Assembly (NCBI GenBank): GCA_023460875.1
Contig: JAEWOQ010000020.1
Coordinates: 1 to 6,006, forward strand
DNA length: 6,006 nucleotides
DNA from: Pseudomonadota bacterium
Lineage (GTDB): Bacteria; Myxococcota_A; Polyangia; Polyangiales; Polyangiaceae
Reading direction: 5' to 3'
Below the pieces are notes generated by a model. That model ran no database searches and was not told the origin of the DNA. It was given only the letters and a program-made list of their open reading frames with translations. Each line of letters begins with the position of its first letter. The first letter of the stretch is position 1. Positions 1-5,919 of the stretch are shown here, piece by piece. A program made the translations under genes and the position numbers.

Positions 1-127
1 GCCCGATGGATCCCGCTCTCCCGCGGTGCGGACGGCCGGCCCCCGACTTGCGCTGCTGGCCCGCGCTGAGCCACGAGAGCAGCCTCACCCGCCAGACCCC
101 TGGCCCACCCGGGGCTCCCCAGAGAGC

Positions 128-171
128 GGCGGAGGCCACGTCAACGCCACTGGAAACCGCGTTAAAGCGGC
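128..171. repeat. 44-bp direct repeat, copy 1
   Basis: This stretch is identical over 44 bases to 264-307, in the same orientation and exactly 136 bp apart. Identity ends at 127/263 (C against A) and at 172/308 (G against T), with three more matching bases at 124-126/260-262. Inside the unit are two small inverted pairs: AACGC (143-147) with GCGTT (159-163), and CCGC (157-160) with GCGG (167-170). They share bases, so only one can form at a time. Its right end also forms the left arm of the hairpin at 167-186. I do not recognise the unit as a named repeat family. Confidence 0.9.
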
Positions 172-186
172 GCCCGGGGGCGCCGC
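167..186 (-). terminator. Candidate intrinsic terminator or stem-loop downstream of aguA
   Basis: Arms GCGGCGCC (167-174) and GGCGCCGC (179-186) form a perfect 8-bp GC stem around a 4-base loop. On the minus strand, the direction of the aguAB operon, the stem is followed by TTTAACGCGGTTT, a short and interrupted T-run. This is the better of the two terminator candidates, about 110 bases past the aguA stop. The weak T-tract keeps it tentative; it could instead be a structured element belonging to the repeat. Confidence 0.4.
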
Positions 187-233
187 GAAATCAACAATGT
201 GCGGCAGGGGCACACGCCGGCCTTCCGGAGCCG

Positions 234-262
234 CTCGGTCCCTCACTCGCTTAGGGACCGAG
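234..262. other. 10-bp perfect stem-loop between the repeat copies
   Basis: CTCGGTCCCT (234-243) is the exact reverse complement of AGGGACCGAG (253-262), leaving a 9-base loop. It sits about 36 bases downstream of the aguA stop and abuts repeat copy 2. On the minus strand no T-run follows, so it is not a canonical intrinsic terminator. It could protect the 3' end of the mRNA, aid Rho-dependent termination or be part of a repeat element. Confidence 0.55.
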
Positions 263-263
263 A

Positions 264-307
264 GGCGGAGGCCACGTCAACGCCACTGGAAACCGCGTTA
301 AAGCGGC
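264..307. repeat. 44-bp direct repeat, copy 2, overlapping the aguA stop
   Basis: This is the second exact copy of the 128-171 unit. Its right end lies inside aguA: read on the minus strand, the repeat supplies the last two codons (Pro, Leu) and the TAA stop at 298-300. It follows directly after the hairpin at 234-262. Because the AguA family normally ends a few residues after its catalytic cysteine motif, the repeat may have supplied the gene's present stop codon; that is inference. Confidence 0.9.
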
Positions 308-1422
308 TCTTGCATGGTGGAGCAGTGGAGGGTGCCCAGGCCCACCACCAGGTCGCGCGCGTACACGCCCACGACGGGCCGCTTCGGGAAGCACTCCGAG
401 AGGATGTTCAGGGCATCTCGATCCCGCGGATCGTTGAACAGGGGTACGAGCACCGCCGCGTTCCCGATGTAGAAGTTCGCGTAGCTCGCCGGGAGCCTCA
501 CGCCGCCGTAGGTGACGGGGCGCGGCATCGGCAGCTGGATCACGTCGAGGGCGCGACCCCGCGCATCCCGCGCCGACCGCAACACCCTCTGAGCGGCCCG
601 CAGCGGCCCATGGTTGACGTCACGCCGATTCGGCTCGTCGCACACGACGACGCGCCCTGGCCCAACGAAGCGGGCGAAATCGTCCACGTGCCCGGAGGTG
701 TCGTCCCCGGCGACCCCGTTGGGCAGCCAGATCACGTGCCGCACCCCGAGGGTCGCCGCCAGGAGCTGCTCCGTCCCTTCCCGGCCCAACCCGCGATTGC
801 GGCTGCGAGGGGACGTGAGGAGGCACTCCTCGGTCGTGAGCAGCGTGCCCTGCCCGTCGACGTCGATGGAGCCCCCTTCGAGCACGGCGTCGCGTCCATC
901 CGGGAGCCGCGGCCGCACGTACTCTGGCGCGAAGCCCCGCGCGATCTGGAGGCCCGCCGCCTCGTCCAGCAGATGGTCGCGGTAGCGCGCCCAGCCGTCG
1001 AAGCGGAACTTCACCGCCACGAGGCTGCCCGCCGGATGGCGCACAGGCCCCGCCGCCGCGGGCGTTCGTCCAGCCGCGCCACCGCGCGCTCTGCCCTTCT
1101 TCACGAACAGCGGCGCATAGTCCCGGGTCCAGGAGCGGTTCGTCGGCGCGAGCACCAGGTCCAGGCGATCCATACGGACGCCAGCGCGCTCGAAGACGCG
1201 CTCCGCCCGGGAGCGCTCCGCCGCGTCGGCGACCAGGAGCCGCACGCGCTCCCCTTCCGTCAACAGGCGGGCCATCTCCGCGAACACCAGCGGGATGGCG
1301 CTCAGCTTACCGGGCCAGTCCGTGCGGTGATGGGGATACGCGAGCCACGTGGCGGCGTGGGGTTCCCACTCCGCCGGCATCCGGTAGCCGGAGGGCACCT
1401 GCTTCAGGAGTCGGCCAGCCAT
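298..1422 (-). CDS. aguA: Agmatine deiminase (agmatine iminohydrolase)
   Basis: The 374-residue product belongs to the peptidylarginine deiminase-like guanidino-modifying family and should hydrolyse agmatine to N-carbamoylputrescine and ammonia in the cytoplasm. Visible motifs are GYRMPAEWEPHAATWLAYP (12-30), SWTRDYAP with the active-site Asp (97-104), EGGSIDVDGQGTLLTTEECL (182-201), GHVDDF with the catalytic His245 (244-249), and GLGTLHCSTMQEP with the nucleophile Cys367 (361-373). Length is normal or slightly long. Residues about 108-133 form a Gly/Ala/Arg/Pro-rich stretch that looks like an inserted loop. RDYAP and the FDGWARY context differ from the RDTGP form of plant agmatine deiminase, so a relative with another guanidino substrate is possible. 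The ATG at 1420-1422 lies inside the aguB end, with a weak GGA (1429-1431) as ribosome site. The frame stays open upstream, but family homology begins here. The neighbouring amidase strongly supports the putrescine role. Confidence 0.88.
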   Translation of the reverse strand: MAGRLLKQVPSGYRMPAEWEPHAATWLAYPHHRTDWPGKLSAIPLVFAEMARLLTEGERVRLLVADAAERSRAERVFERAGVRMDRLDLVLAPTNRSWTRDYAPLFVKKGRARGGAAGRTPAAAGPVRHPAGSLVAVKFRFDGWARYRDHLLDEAAGLQIARGFAPEYVRPRLPDGRDAVLEGGSIDVDGQGTLLTTEECLLTSPRSRNRGLGREGTEQLLAATLGVRHVIWLPNGVAGDDTSGHVDDFARFVGPGRVVVCDEPNRRDVNHGPLRAAQRVLRSARDARGRALDVIQLPMPRPVTYGGVRLPASYANFYIGNAAVLVPLFNDPRDRDALNILSECFPKRPVVGVYARDLVVGLGTLHCSTMQEPL

Positions 1423-2318
1423 CGCTTGTCCAACCCCGCGTACGCGTCGATCCGGCGATCCCGGAGGAAAGGCCAGATCTGTCGGGTCTCCTCGATCCCC
1501 TTCAGATCGCACTCGGCGATGAGCACCTCTTCTCCCGCGCCCGCCTCGGCGATGACGCGGCCGAAGGGATCGCACACGAAGGAGTGACCCCAGAACTCGA
1601 TGCACCGCTCCGGCGGGCCCTCGGTGCCGACGCGGTTGACCGCGACCACGAACACGCCGTTCGCGATGGCGTGCCCTCGCTGAACGGTCTGCCAGGCGTC
1701 GAGCTGAGAGGCGCCGTGCTCCGCCTTCTCTTCGGGGAGCCAGCCGATCGCCGTCGGGTAGACGAGGACCTCCGCGCCACGCAGGGCCGTGAGCCGCGCA
1801 GCCTCGGGGTACCACTGGTCCCAGCAAATGAGCGGCCCGACCGCGGCGCGGGGGGTGCTCACCGTCTGGAAGCCGAGATCCCCCGGCGTAAAATAGTACT
1901 TCTCCATGAACTGCGGGTCGTCGGGGATGTGCATCTTCCGATAGACCCCGAGGCGCTCCCCCGTGGGACCCAGCACCACGATGCTGTTGTGGTACACGCC
2001 TGGCGCGCGCCGCTCGAAGACGGAGGCGATCACCGTCACCCCGCGCTCCCGGGCCGCCTTCGCCACCGCCTGCACCGTAGGCCCGTCGAGGGGCTCCGCC
2101 AGCTCGAAGGCGGCGGCGTCCTCCTCCTGGCAGAAATAGGGGGACGCGAAGAGCTCCTGCAGGCACACGATCTCCGCGCCGCGGGCCGCCGCCTCGCCGA
2201 TGCCCTGCAGGGCCTTGTCCACGTTCTCGGCCTTCTTCGGCGAGCTGCTCGTTTGTACTAGCCCGATCACCGCCGTGCGTGAGCCGGCGCGGGGAGGCGA
2301 AGAATTAGGGGTAACCAT
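1404..2318 (-). CDS. aguB: N-carbamoylputrescine amidase (nitrilase superfamily)
   Basis: The 304-residue product should hydrolyse N-carbamoylputrescine to putrescine, CO2 and ammonia, the step after agmatine deiminase. It shows the Glu-Lys-Cys triad of the carbon-nitrogen hydrolases: Glu55 in LQELFASPYFC, Lys128 in YRKMHIPDD and Cys165 in ICWDQWYPEAARL. FMEKYYFTPGDLGF (137-150) and the tail RRIDAYAGLDKRW (288-300) are typical of this amidase subgroup. The conserved fold begins near residue 15, so the first 14 Ser/Pro-rich residues are a short extra leader and not a signal peptide. The ATG at 2316-2318 has only a weak upstream AGG (2330-2332, about 11 bases away). It is the first gene of the operon, and its last 19 bp overlap aguA in another frame, which suggests translational coupling. 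Family membership is very clear, and substrate choice is well supported by the partner gene. Confidence 0.92.
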   Translation of the reverse strand: MVTPNSSPPRAGSRTAVIGLVQTSSSPKKAENVDKALQGIGEAAARGAEIVCLQELFASPYFCQEEDAAAFELAEPLDGPTVQAVAKAARERGVTVIASVFERRAPGVYHNSIVVLGPTGERLGVYRKMHIPDDPQFMEKYYFTPGDLGFQTVSTPRAAVGPLICWDQWYPEAARLTALRGAEVLVYPTAIGWLPEEKAEHGASQLDAWQTVQRGHAIANGVFVVAVNRVGTEGPPERCIEFWGHSFVCDPFGRVIAEAGAGEEVLIAECDLKGIEETRQIWPFLRDRRIDAYAGLDKRWLADS

Positions 2319-2403
2319 CGCGCCGGGAACCTAATCCGCTAGCGCAGGCCGCGCTACCCATTCCCTCCCCGCCCACCTACCGTGCTAAACGGGGGGCCCC
2401 AGC
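2319..2403. promoter_or_regulatory. Divergent intergenic region with a 17-bp dyad
   Basis: These 85 bp separate the minus-strand aguBA operon from the plus-strand membrane protein gene and must hold the promoter of at least the former, unless transcription reads in from elsewhere. TAGCGC (2340-2345) and GCGCTA (2351-2356) form a perfect inverted repeat with a 5-base spacer, placed 22 bases before the aguB start and 48 before the other gene. That is a plausible operator for a dimeric regulator. I could not find a convincing -35/-10 pair in either direction, so no promoter position is claimed. Confidence 0.4.
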
Positions 2404-4734
2404 ATGACTCAGCTTACCTCAGCGCCGGACCCTGATTCCGGGCCCGAAGCGAGCCCGCCCGCCGAGTCGGCACCGACGGACTCGCGCCCCGGGTCTGGCC
2501 CCGCGGAGCAGAGGCCCTCTGTCTCGGAGAGGGTCTCGGAGCGGGTCTCGGAGGGTGCCTCCTCGGAGACCCTCTCCCCCCTCGATGAGCCGTGGGGCCG
2601 CAGCGCTCGCTCCGTGGCCCTCGCGAGCCTGCTCGGGTTGGCGCTGGTCGCTTGGGTCCAGCTGTCCTTCTTCGCGCCTTGGTTGACCGAATACCTCACC
2701 AAGAACGCGCTCCCCATGCCCGAGCGCATGCTCTTCCTCAGGACGATCCTCGGGGGTGCGGGGCTCGGCGCCGTGATCGGCGGCGCCATCGCGTGGCGCG
2801 CGCGGTTTCGCGCCCCTGCCCTCGCCGAGCTCGAGCGTTGGCTTTGGTTCCTCTCGCCCCTGGTCCTGCTCCCCGCCCTCCCGCTGTTCTTCCATGCGGA
2901 CGCTTGGAAGAGCCGTCACGAGGAGCTCCTGCCGGCGGTCCTCATCACCGGCCTCGTCTGTGAGGTGCTGGTCTTCCAGGCCCTACGCAACGTCCCCAGC
3001 GCCGTCGGCGAGGGCGCGCGGCTCCTCCGCGAAGATCTGCGCAAACGCTCCCGCCCCTGGCTTGCCCAGCATGGGTTGACGGTCCTCATCGCTGGCGCCT
3101 GCCTCGCGTACGGGCTCTTCATGAGCTTCTACACGATCCGCTGGCACCACAAGCTCGGGTCGGCGATCTTCGATCTCGGGATCAACAACAACTTGATCCA
3201 CGGAGGTCTCGAGGGGGTCTTCAACCAGAGCACGGTCATCTTCCCCGAGAACCCGATCAAGTACTTCGCCAACCACGTGAAGCTCGGGCTCTATCTCTTC
3301 CTGCCCATCTACGCCCTCGTGCCCCGGGCAGAGACGCTGCTGGTGATCCAGTCCTTCGCCCTCGGGCTGGGGGCGCTGCCGCTCTTCTTGTTCGCGAGGC
3401 GCCGCCTCCCCGAGTGGGCCGCCGCGGTCATCGCCCTCTGTTACCTGCTCTACTACCCGATGCACAGCGCCAACTTCTACGAGATGAAGGAGGTGCCCGT
3501 CGCGTCAGTATTCCTGCTCACCACGATTTGGGCGGCCGACGCGCGCCGCTGGAAGATCTGCGCGGCGGCGTTCTTCTGCACGCTCATCATGCGGGAGGAC
3601 ACCCCCCCTGGGCTCGCCGTCCTCGGGGTCTTCTTGCTGCTCTCCGGGCATCGCCCCCGCGCCGGCGCGATCATGGCGGCGATCGCCACCTCGTGGTTCG
3701 TCTTCCTCCGCTTCTACCTCATGGAAGAGGCGGGCGACTGGTGGTTCCCGAACATGTACGAGGACCTCTGGTCCCCTGGGGAGCGCGGCTTCCGCAGCGT
3801 CTTGAAGACGTTAGTCAGTAATCCCTACTACACGCTCACCCACGTCATCGTCGAAAAGAAGGTCTACTACCTACTTCACCTCCTCGTGCCGGTGATGTTC
3901 GTCCCGGCTCGGCGTTGGTACCTCTGGGCGGCCTTCGTGCCGGGCGCGGTGATCACCCTGCTGGTTACGGACTACGATCCGCCGATCATGTTCACTTTCC
4001 AGTACGTGATGTACTGGGCGCCCTTCTTGTTCGTGGCCGTCGTGCTCTTCCTCGCGGAGGTCGCCAAGCGCGCCGATTTCGGACGGCAGCGCGCCCAAGC
4101 GGCGCTCGTCGCGATCGCCCTCGCCAGCCTGACCCTCAGCTTCAACTATGGCGCGTTCGCGGCCCGGGAGAAGAGCTTCCGCTCGGGGTACCACACCATC
4201 AGCTTCACCTTCAGCGACGAGGAGCGGCAGCGCTACTCCGATCTGCGCGAGCTCATCGCCCATGTGCCGCCCAAGGCGTCCGTCACGGCGACGGAGCGCA
4301 TCGGCGCTCACGTCTCGGACCGGCGGCTCTTCTACTCCATGCGCCGCGGCACGCACGGCTCGGACTACCTGATCGCCCGCAAGAGCGAGCTCCGGCTGGA
4401 TCGTACGAAGACGGTGCTCCAGGCGGCCCTCGAGCGAGGTGAGTACGGCGTCCTCCACCGCGTCGGCGAGTTCGTCCTGTTCAAGAAGGGGCACGAGACG
4501 TCCGGCAATCAGGCCGTGCTCGACGAGTGGGGCCTGGTCAAGCGCAAGCCGAAGGCCCGCAAGAAGAAGCAGGTCGACAAGGCGGAAGAAGCCGGCGACA
4601 AGGGCCAGGCGAACAAAGACGCGGACGCCGCGGGCGACACCCCGACGGAGCCCGACGCGTCTGCCGACGCGATGACACCCCAAACGAACGAACCCGACAC
4701 AGTCACGGACGACGCGGCCACAGACGACGAATGA
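2404..4734 (+). CDS. DUF2079-type multi-pass membrane protein, GT-C-like
   Basis: The 776-residue product is an inner-membrane protein of unknown exact role. A Ser/Pro/Glu-rich cytoplasmic-looking head (1-65) precedes four hydrophobic segments (about 67-93, 112-131, 146-164, 176-195) and a charged linker. The DUF2079-like core follows: a helix at 223-244, FDLGINNNLIHG (256-267), KYFANHVKLGLYLFLPIYAL with His291, LLVIQSFALGLGALPLFLFARRR (312-334), FYEMKEVPVAS and LIMREDTPP (394-402), then more helices to about 582. A soluble domain (about 590-695) includes VPPKASVTATERIGAHVSDR and DYLIARKSEL. The tail (712-776) is Lys-rich then Asp/Thr/Ala-rich and probably disordered. DUF2079 proteins resemble GT-C glycosyltransferases, with FDLGI in the place of the usual acidic first-loop motif; transferase activity here is inference. 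A G-run at 2391-2396 is the only ribosome-site candidate for the ATG. The glycosyltransferase gene follows after 120 bp. Confidence 0.85.
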   Translation: MTQLTSAPDPDSGPEASPPAESAPTDSRPGSGPAEQRPSVSERVSERVSEGASSETLSPLDEPWGRSARSVALASLLGLALVAWVQLSFFAPWLTEYLTKNALPMPERMLFLRTILGGAGLGAVIGGAIAWRARFRAPALAELERWLWFLSPLVLLPALPLFFHADAWKSRHEELLPAVLITGLVCEVLVFQALRNVPSAVGEGARLLREDLRKRSRPWLAQHGLTVLIAGACLAYGLFMSFYTIRWHHKLGSAIFDLGINNNLIHGGLEGVFNQSTVIFPENPIKYFANHVKLGLYLFLPIYALVPRAETLLVIQSFALGLGALPLFLFARRRLPEWAAAVIALCYLLYYPMHSANFYEMKEVPVASVFLLTTIWAADARRWKICAAAFFCTLIMREDTPPGLAVLGVFLLLSGHRPRAGAIMAAIATSWFVFLRFYLMEEAGDWWFPNMYEDLWSPGERGFRSVLKTLVSNPYYTLTHVIVEKKVYYLLHLLVPVMFVPARRWYLWAAFVPGAVITLLVTDYDPPIMFTFQYVMYWAPFLFVAVVLFLAEVAKRADFGRQRAQAALVAIALASLTLSFNYGAFAAREKSFRSGYHTISFTFSDEERQRYSDLRELIAHVPPKASVTATERIGAHVSDRRLFYSMRRGTHGSDYLIARKSELRLDRTKTVLQAALERGEYGVLHRVGEFVLFKKGHETSGNQAVLDEWGLVKRKPKARKKKQVDKAEEAGDKGQANKDADAAGDTPTEPDASADAMTPQTNEPDTVTDDAATDDE
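2521..2556 (+). repeat. Three 12-bp tandem repeats inside the membrane protein gene
   Basis: The units at 2521-2532, 2533-2544 and 2545-2556 all begin GTCTCGGAG and vary only in the last three bases. They encode Val-Ser-Glu-(Arg/Gly) in frame, so copy number could change without a frameshift. The segment 2527-2541 can also pair with 2562-2576 (14 of 15 positions), giving a hairpin in the early mRNA. The encoded stretch lies in the low-complexity head, where length variation should be tolerated. Confidence 0.8.
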
Positions 4735-4854
4735 AGCGCCGCCCCTCCAGGTCCTCCGGGCGCGAGCCCGCCGTTCCGCCTCCTTTCGCGCGGTGACCGC
4801 GAACGGGCGGCGGCGTCCACGTGCGCGTGCGAGGATCCCTCCCCGAGGCTCCCA
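4735..4854 (+). promoter_or_regulatory. Intergenic gap with dyad before the glycosyltransferase
   Basis: This 120-bp GC-rich gap holds TTCGCG (4785-4790) and CGCGAA (4798-4803) around a 7-base spacer. An overlapping inverted pair, CGCGGT (4789-4794) and ACCGCG (4796-4801), is centred on G4795. The gap is long for a tight operon, yet both genes point the same way. There is no T-run after the dyad, so an intrinsic terminator is unlikely; an operator or an mRNA structure is possible. I see no clear promoter hexamers. Confidence 0.3.
4845..4848 (+). promoter_or_regulatory. Ribosome binding site for the GTG-started glycosyltransferase
   Basis: GAGG at 4845-4848 lies six bases before the GTG at 4855-4857. 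It supports this GTG as the start, because the conserved glycosyltransferase fold begins at about residue 21 and the next in-frame ATG, Met80, would delete the nucleotide-binding strand. Confidence 0.6.
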
Positions 4855-5919
4855 GTGAAACCCCCCGGCTTCCCAGCGACATCCGACTCCGAGCTCGATC
4901 AGCCCGCCCAGCTCGATCTCTCAGTGGTGGTCCCCGTGCACAACGAGGAGGAGAGCCTCCCGCACCTGATCCGGGAGGTTCATGAGGCCCTCGATGATCA
5001 GGGGCTCACCTACGAGCTGATCCTGGTGGACGACGGCTCCAGCGACCGCAGCTTCGACCTGCTCCAGAACGCCGCCGAGCTCGACGGCATGCTCACGGTG
5101 CTCCGCTTCAGGCGGAACTTCGGTCAAACCGCAGCGCTCCAGGCGGGCATCGACGCCGCCCGCGGGGCGCGCCTCGTCTTGATGGACGCGGATCTACAGA
5201 ACGATCCAAGAGACATCCCCGCGCTGCTCGCCCAGCTCGACGCTGGCTACGATCTCGTCGCTGGCTGGCGCGCCGAGCGCAAGGACCCGTTCGTCAGCCG
5301 ACGACTCCCCTCGATGATCGCGAACCAGCTGATCAGCACGATCACCAAGGTTCGTCTGCATGACTACGGCTGCACCCTCAAGGCGATGACCCGCGAGGTG
5401 GCCAAGGAGCTCCGCCTCTACGGCGAGATGCACCGCTTCATCCCAGCCGTCGCCAATTGGGTCGGCGTGCGGGTCATCGAAATGAAGGTCAACCACCGCG
5501 CGCGCCAGTTCGGTACGAGCAAGTACGGGATCGGCCGCACCCTGCGGGTGGTGCTCGATCTGATCACCGTGCGCTTCATGCACCAATACCTCACGCGCCC
5601 GATGCAGGTCTTCGGCCTCGCGGGCTTCATCAGCAGCTTCGTCGGCGTCGCCATCTGCGCTTGGCTCGCCTTTGAGAAGCTCTGGTTCGAAAAAGAGCTC
5701 GGCGGCCGCCCGCTCCTCCTCCTGGGCGTGCTCCTCATCGTCGTGGGCGTACAGTTACTGTCCCTCGGGCTCGTCGCCGACGTCGTCTCACGCACCTATC
5801 ACGAGTCCCAGGACAAGCGCCCCTACTACATCCGCGAGAGCATCCAGGGGAGCGGCTTCGTCCCCGCCGGCCCCCCCAGCGGCAGTCACCGAGTAGCCCG
5901 GGACCCGATGAGCGTCTGA
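4855..5919 (+). CDS. Family 2 glycosyltransferase, polyprenyl-phosphate sugar transferase type
   Basis: The 354-residue product resembles DPM1/GtrB/ArnC enzymes, which move a sugar from a nucleotide donor to dolichyl or undecaprenyl phosphate on the cytoplasmic face of the membrane. The GT-A domain shows LSVVVPVHNEEESLP (22-36), LILVDDGSSDRS (55-66), RFRRNFGQTAALQAGIDAA (84-102) and DADLQNDP with the metal-binding DxD (111-118). It continues with YGCTLKAM (171-178), HRFIPA (193-198) and HRARQFGTSKYG (214-225). Two hydrophobic helices follow (about 251-275 and 284-309), then a short polar tail, as in GtrB. The length is slightly above that of bacterial relatives because of 20 extra N-terminal residues and the tail. 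The sugar cannot be read from the sequence. It lies downstream of the DUF2079 gene on the same strand, and a product that feeds that protein is a reasonable inference. Confidence 0.9.
   Translation: MKPPGFPATSDSELDQPAQLDLSVVVPVHNEEESLPHLIREVHEALDDQGLTYELILVDDGSSDRSFDLLQNAAELDGMLTVLRFRRNFGQTAALQAGIDAARGARLVLMDADLQNDPRDIPALLAQLDAGYDLVAGWRAERKDPFVSRRLPSMIANQLISTITKVRLHDYGCTLKAMTREVAKELRLYGEMHRFIPAVANWVGVRVIEMKVNHRARQFGTSKYGIGRTLRVVLDLITVRFMHQYLTRPMQVFGLAGFISSFVGVAICAWLAFEKLWFEKELGGRPLLLLGVLLIVVGVQLLSLGLVADVVSRTYHESQDKRPYYIRESIQGSGFVPAGPPSGSHRVARDPMSV

Larger units (their letters stand above)
1..297. other. Non-coding region downstream of aguA, no supported gene
   Basis: I see no convincing gene here. 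Several frames are open on the plus strand, but their translations are proline-, arginine- and alanine-rich, match no family I recognise, and run through the repeat and hairpin elements. One plus-strand frame open at the left edge ends at 67-69 and another at 299-301, so the tail of an upstream gene cannot be excluded. The supported content is the 44-bp direct repeat (128-171 and 264-307), a GC hairpin at 167-186 and a 10-bp-stem hairpin at 234-262. Positions 1-127 show nothing further that I can name. Confidence 0.6.

Noticed and set aside
6..254. A small 82-residue plus-strand ORF at the left edge
   Set aside because: Pro/Ala-rich translation, no clear ribosome site within the window, and it runs through repeat copy 1 and both hairpins.
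128..307. Integron attC sites or a minimal CRISPR array
   Set aside because: The repeat contains GTTAAAG, which fails the last base of the GTTRRRY core, and no matching inverse core or integrase is present. Only two copies with a 92-bp interval do not fit a CRISPR array.
199..1587. A 462-residue open frame on the plus strand opposite aguA
   Set aside because: Its translation is Arg/Pro/His-rich and matches no family, while the minus strand here encodes a clear agmatine deiminase with all catalytic motifs. Long antisense frames are a by-product of high GC.
1423..2166. Upstream in-frame extension of aguA giving a 622-residue protein
   Set aside because: The extension is the shadow of aguB in another frame and is Arg/Gly-rich. 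Agmatine deiminase homology begins right after the ATG at 1422.
1584..2261. A 225-residue plus-strand frame opposite aguB
   Set aside because: No recognisable domain and biased composition; the opposite strand encodes a well-conserved amidase.
2381..2390. TGCTAAAC as an extended -10 promoter for the membrane protein gene
   Set aside because: It would place the transcript start only a few bases before the ATG, and no -35 partner is visible.
3871..4683. A 270-residue minus-strand frame opposite the DUF2079 gene
   Set aside because: Composition is Arg/Val/Leu/Gly-rich with no motif, and the plus strand holds the conserved membrane protein.
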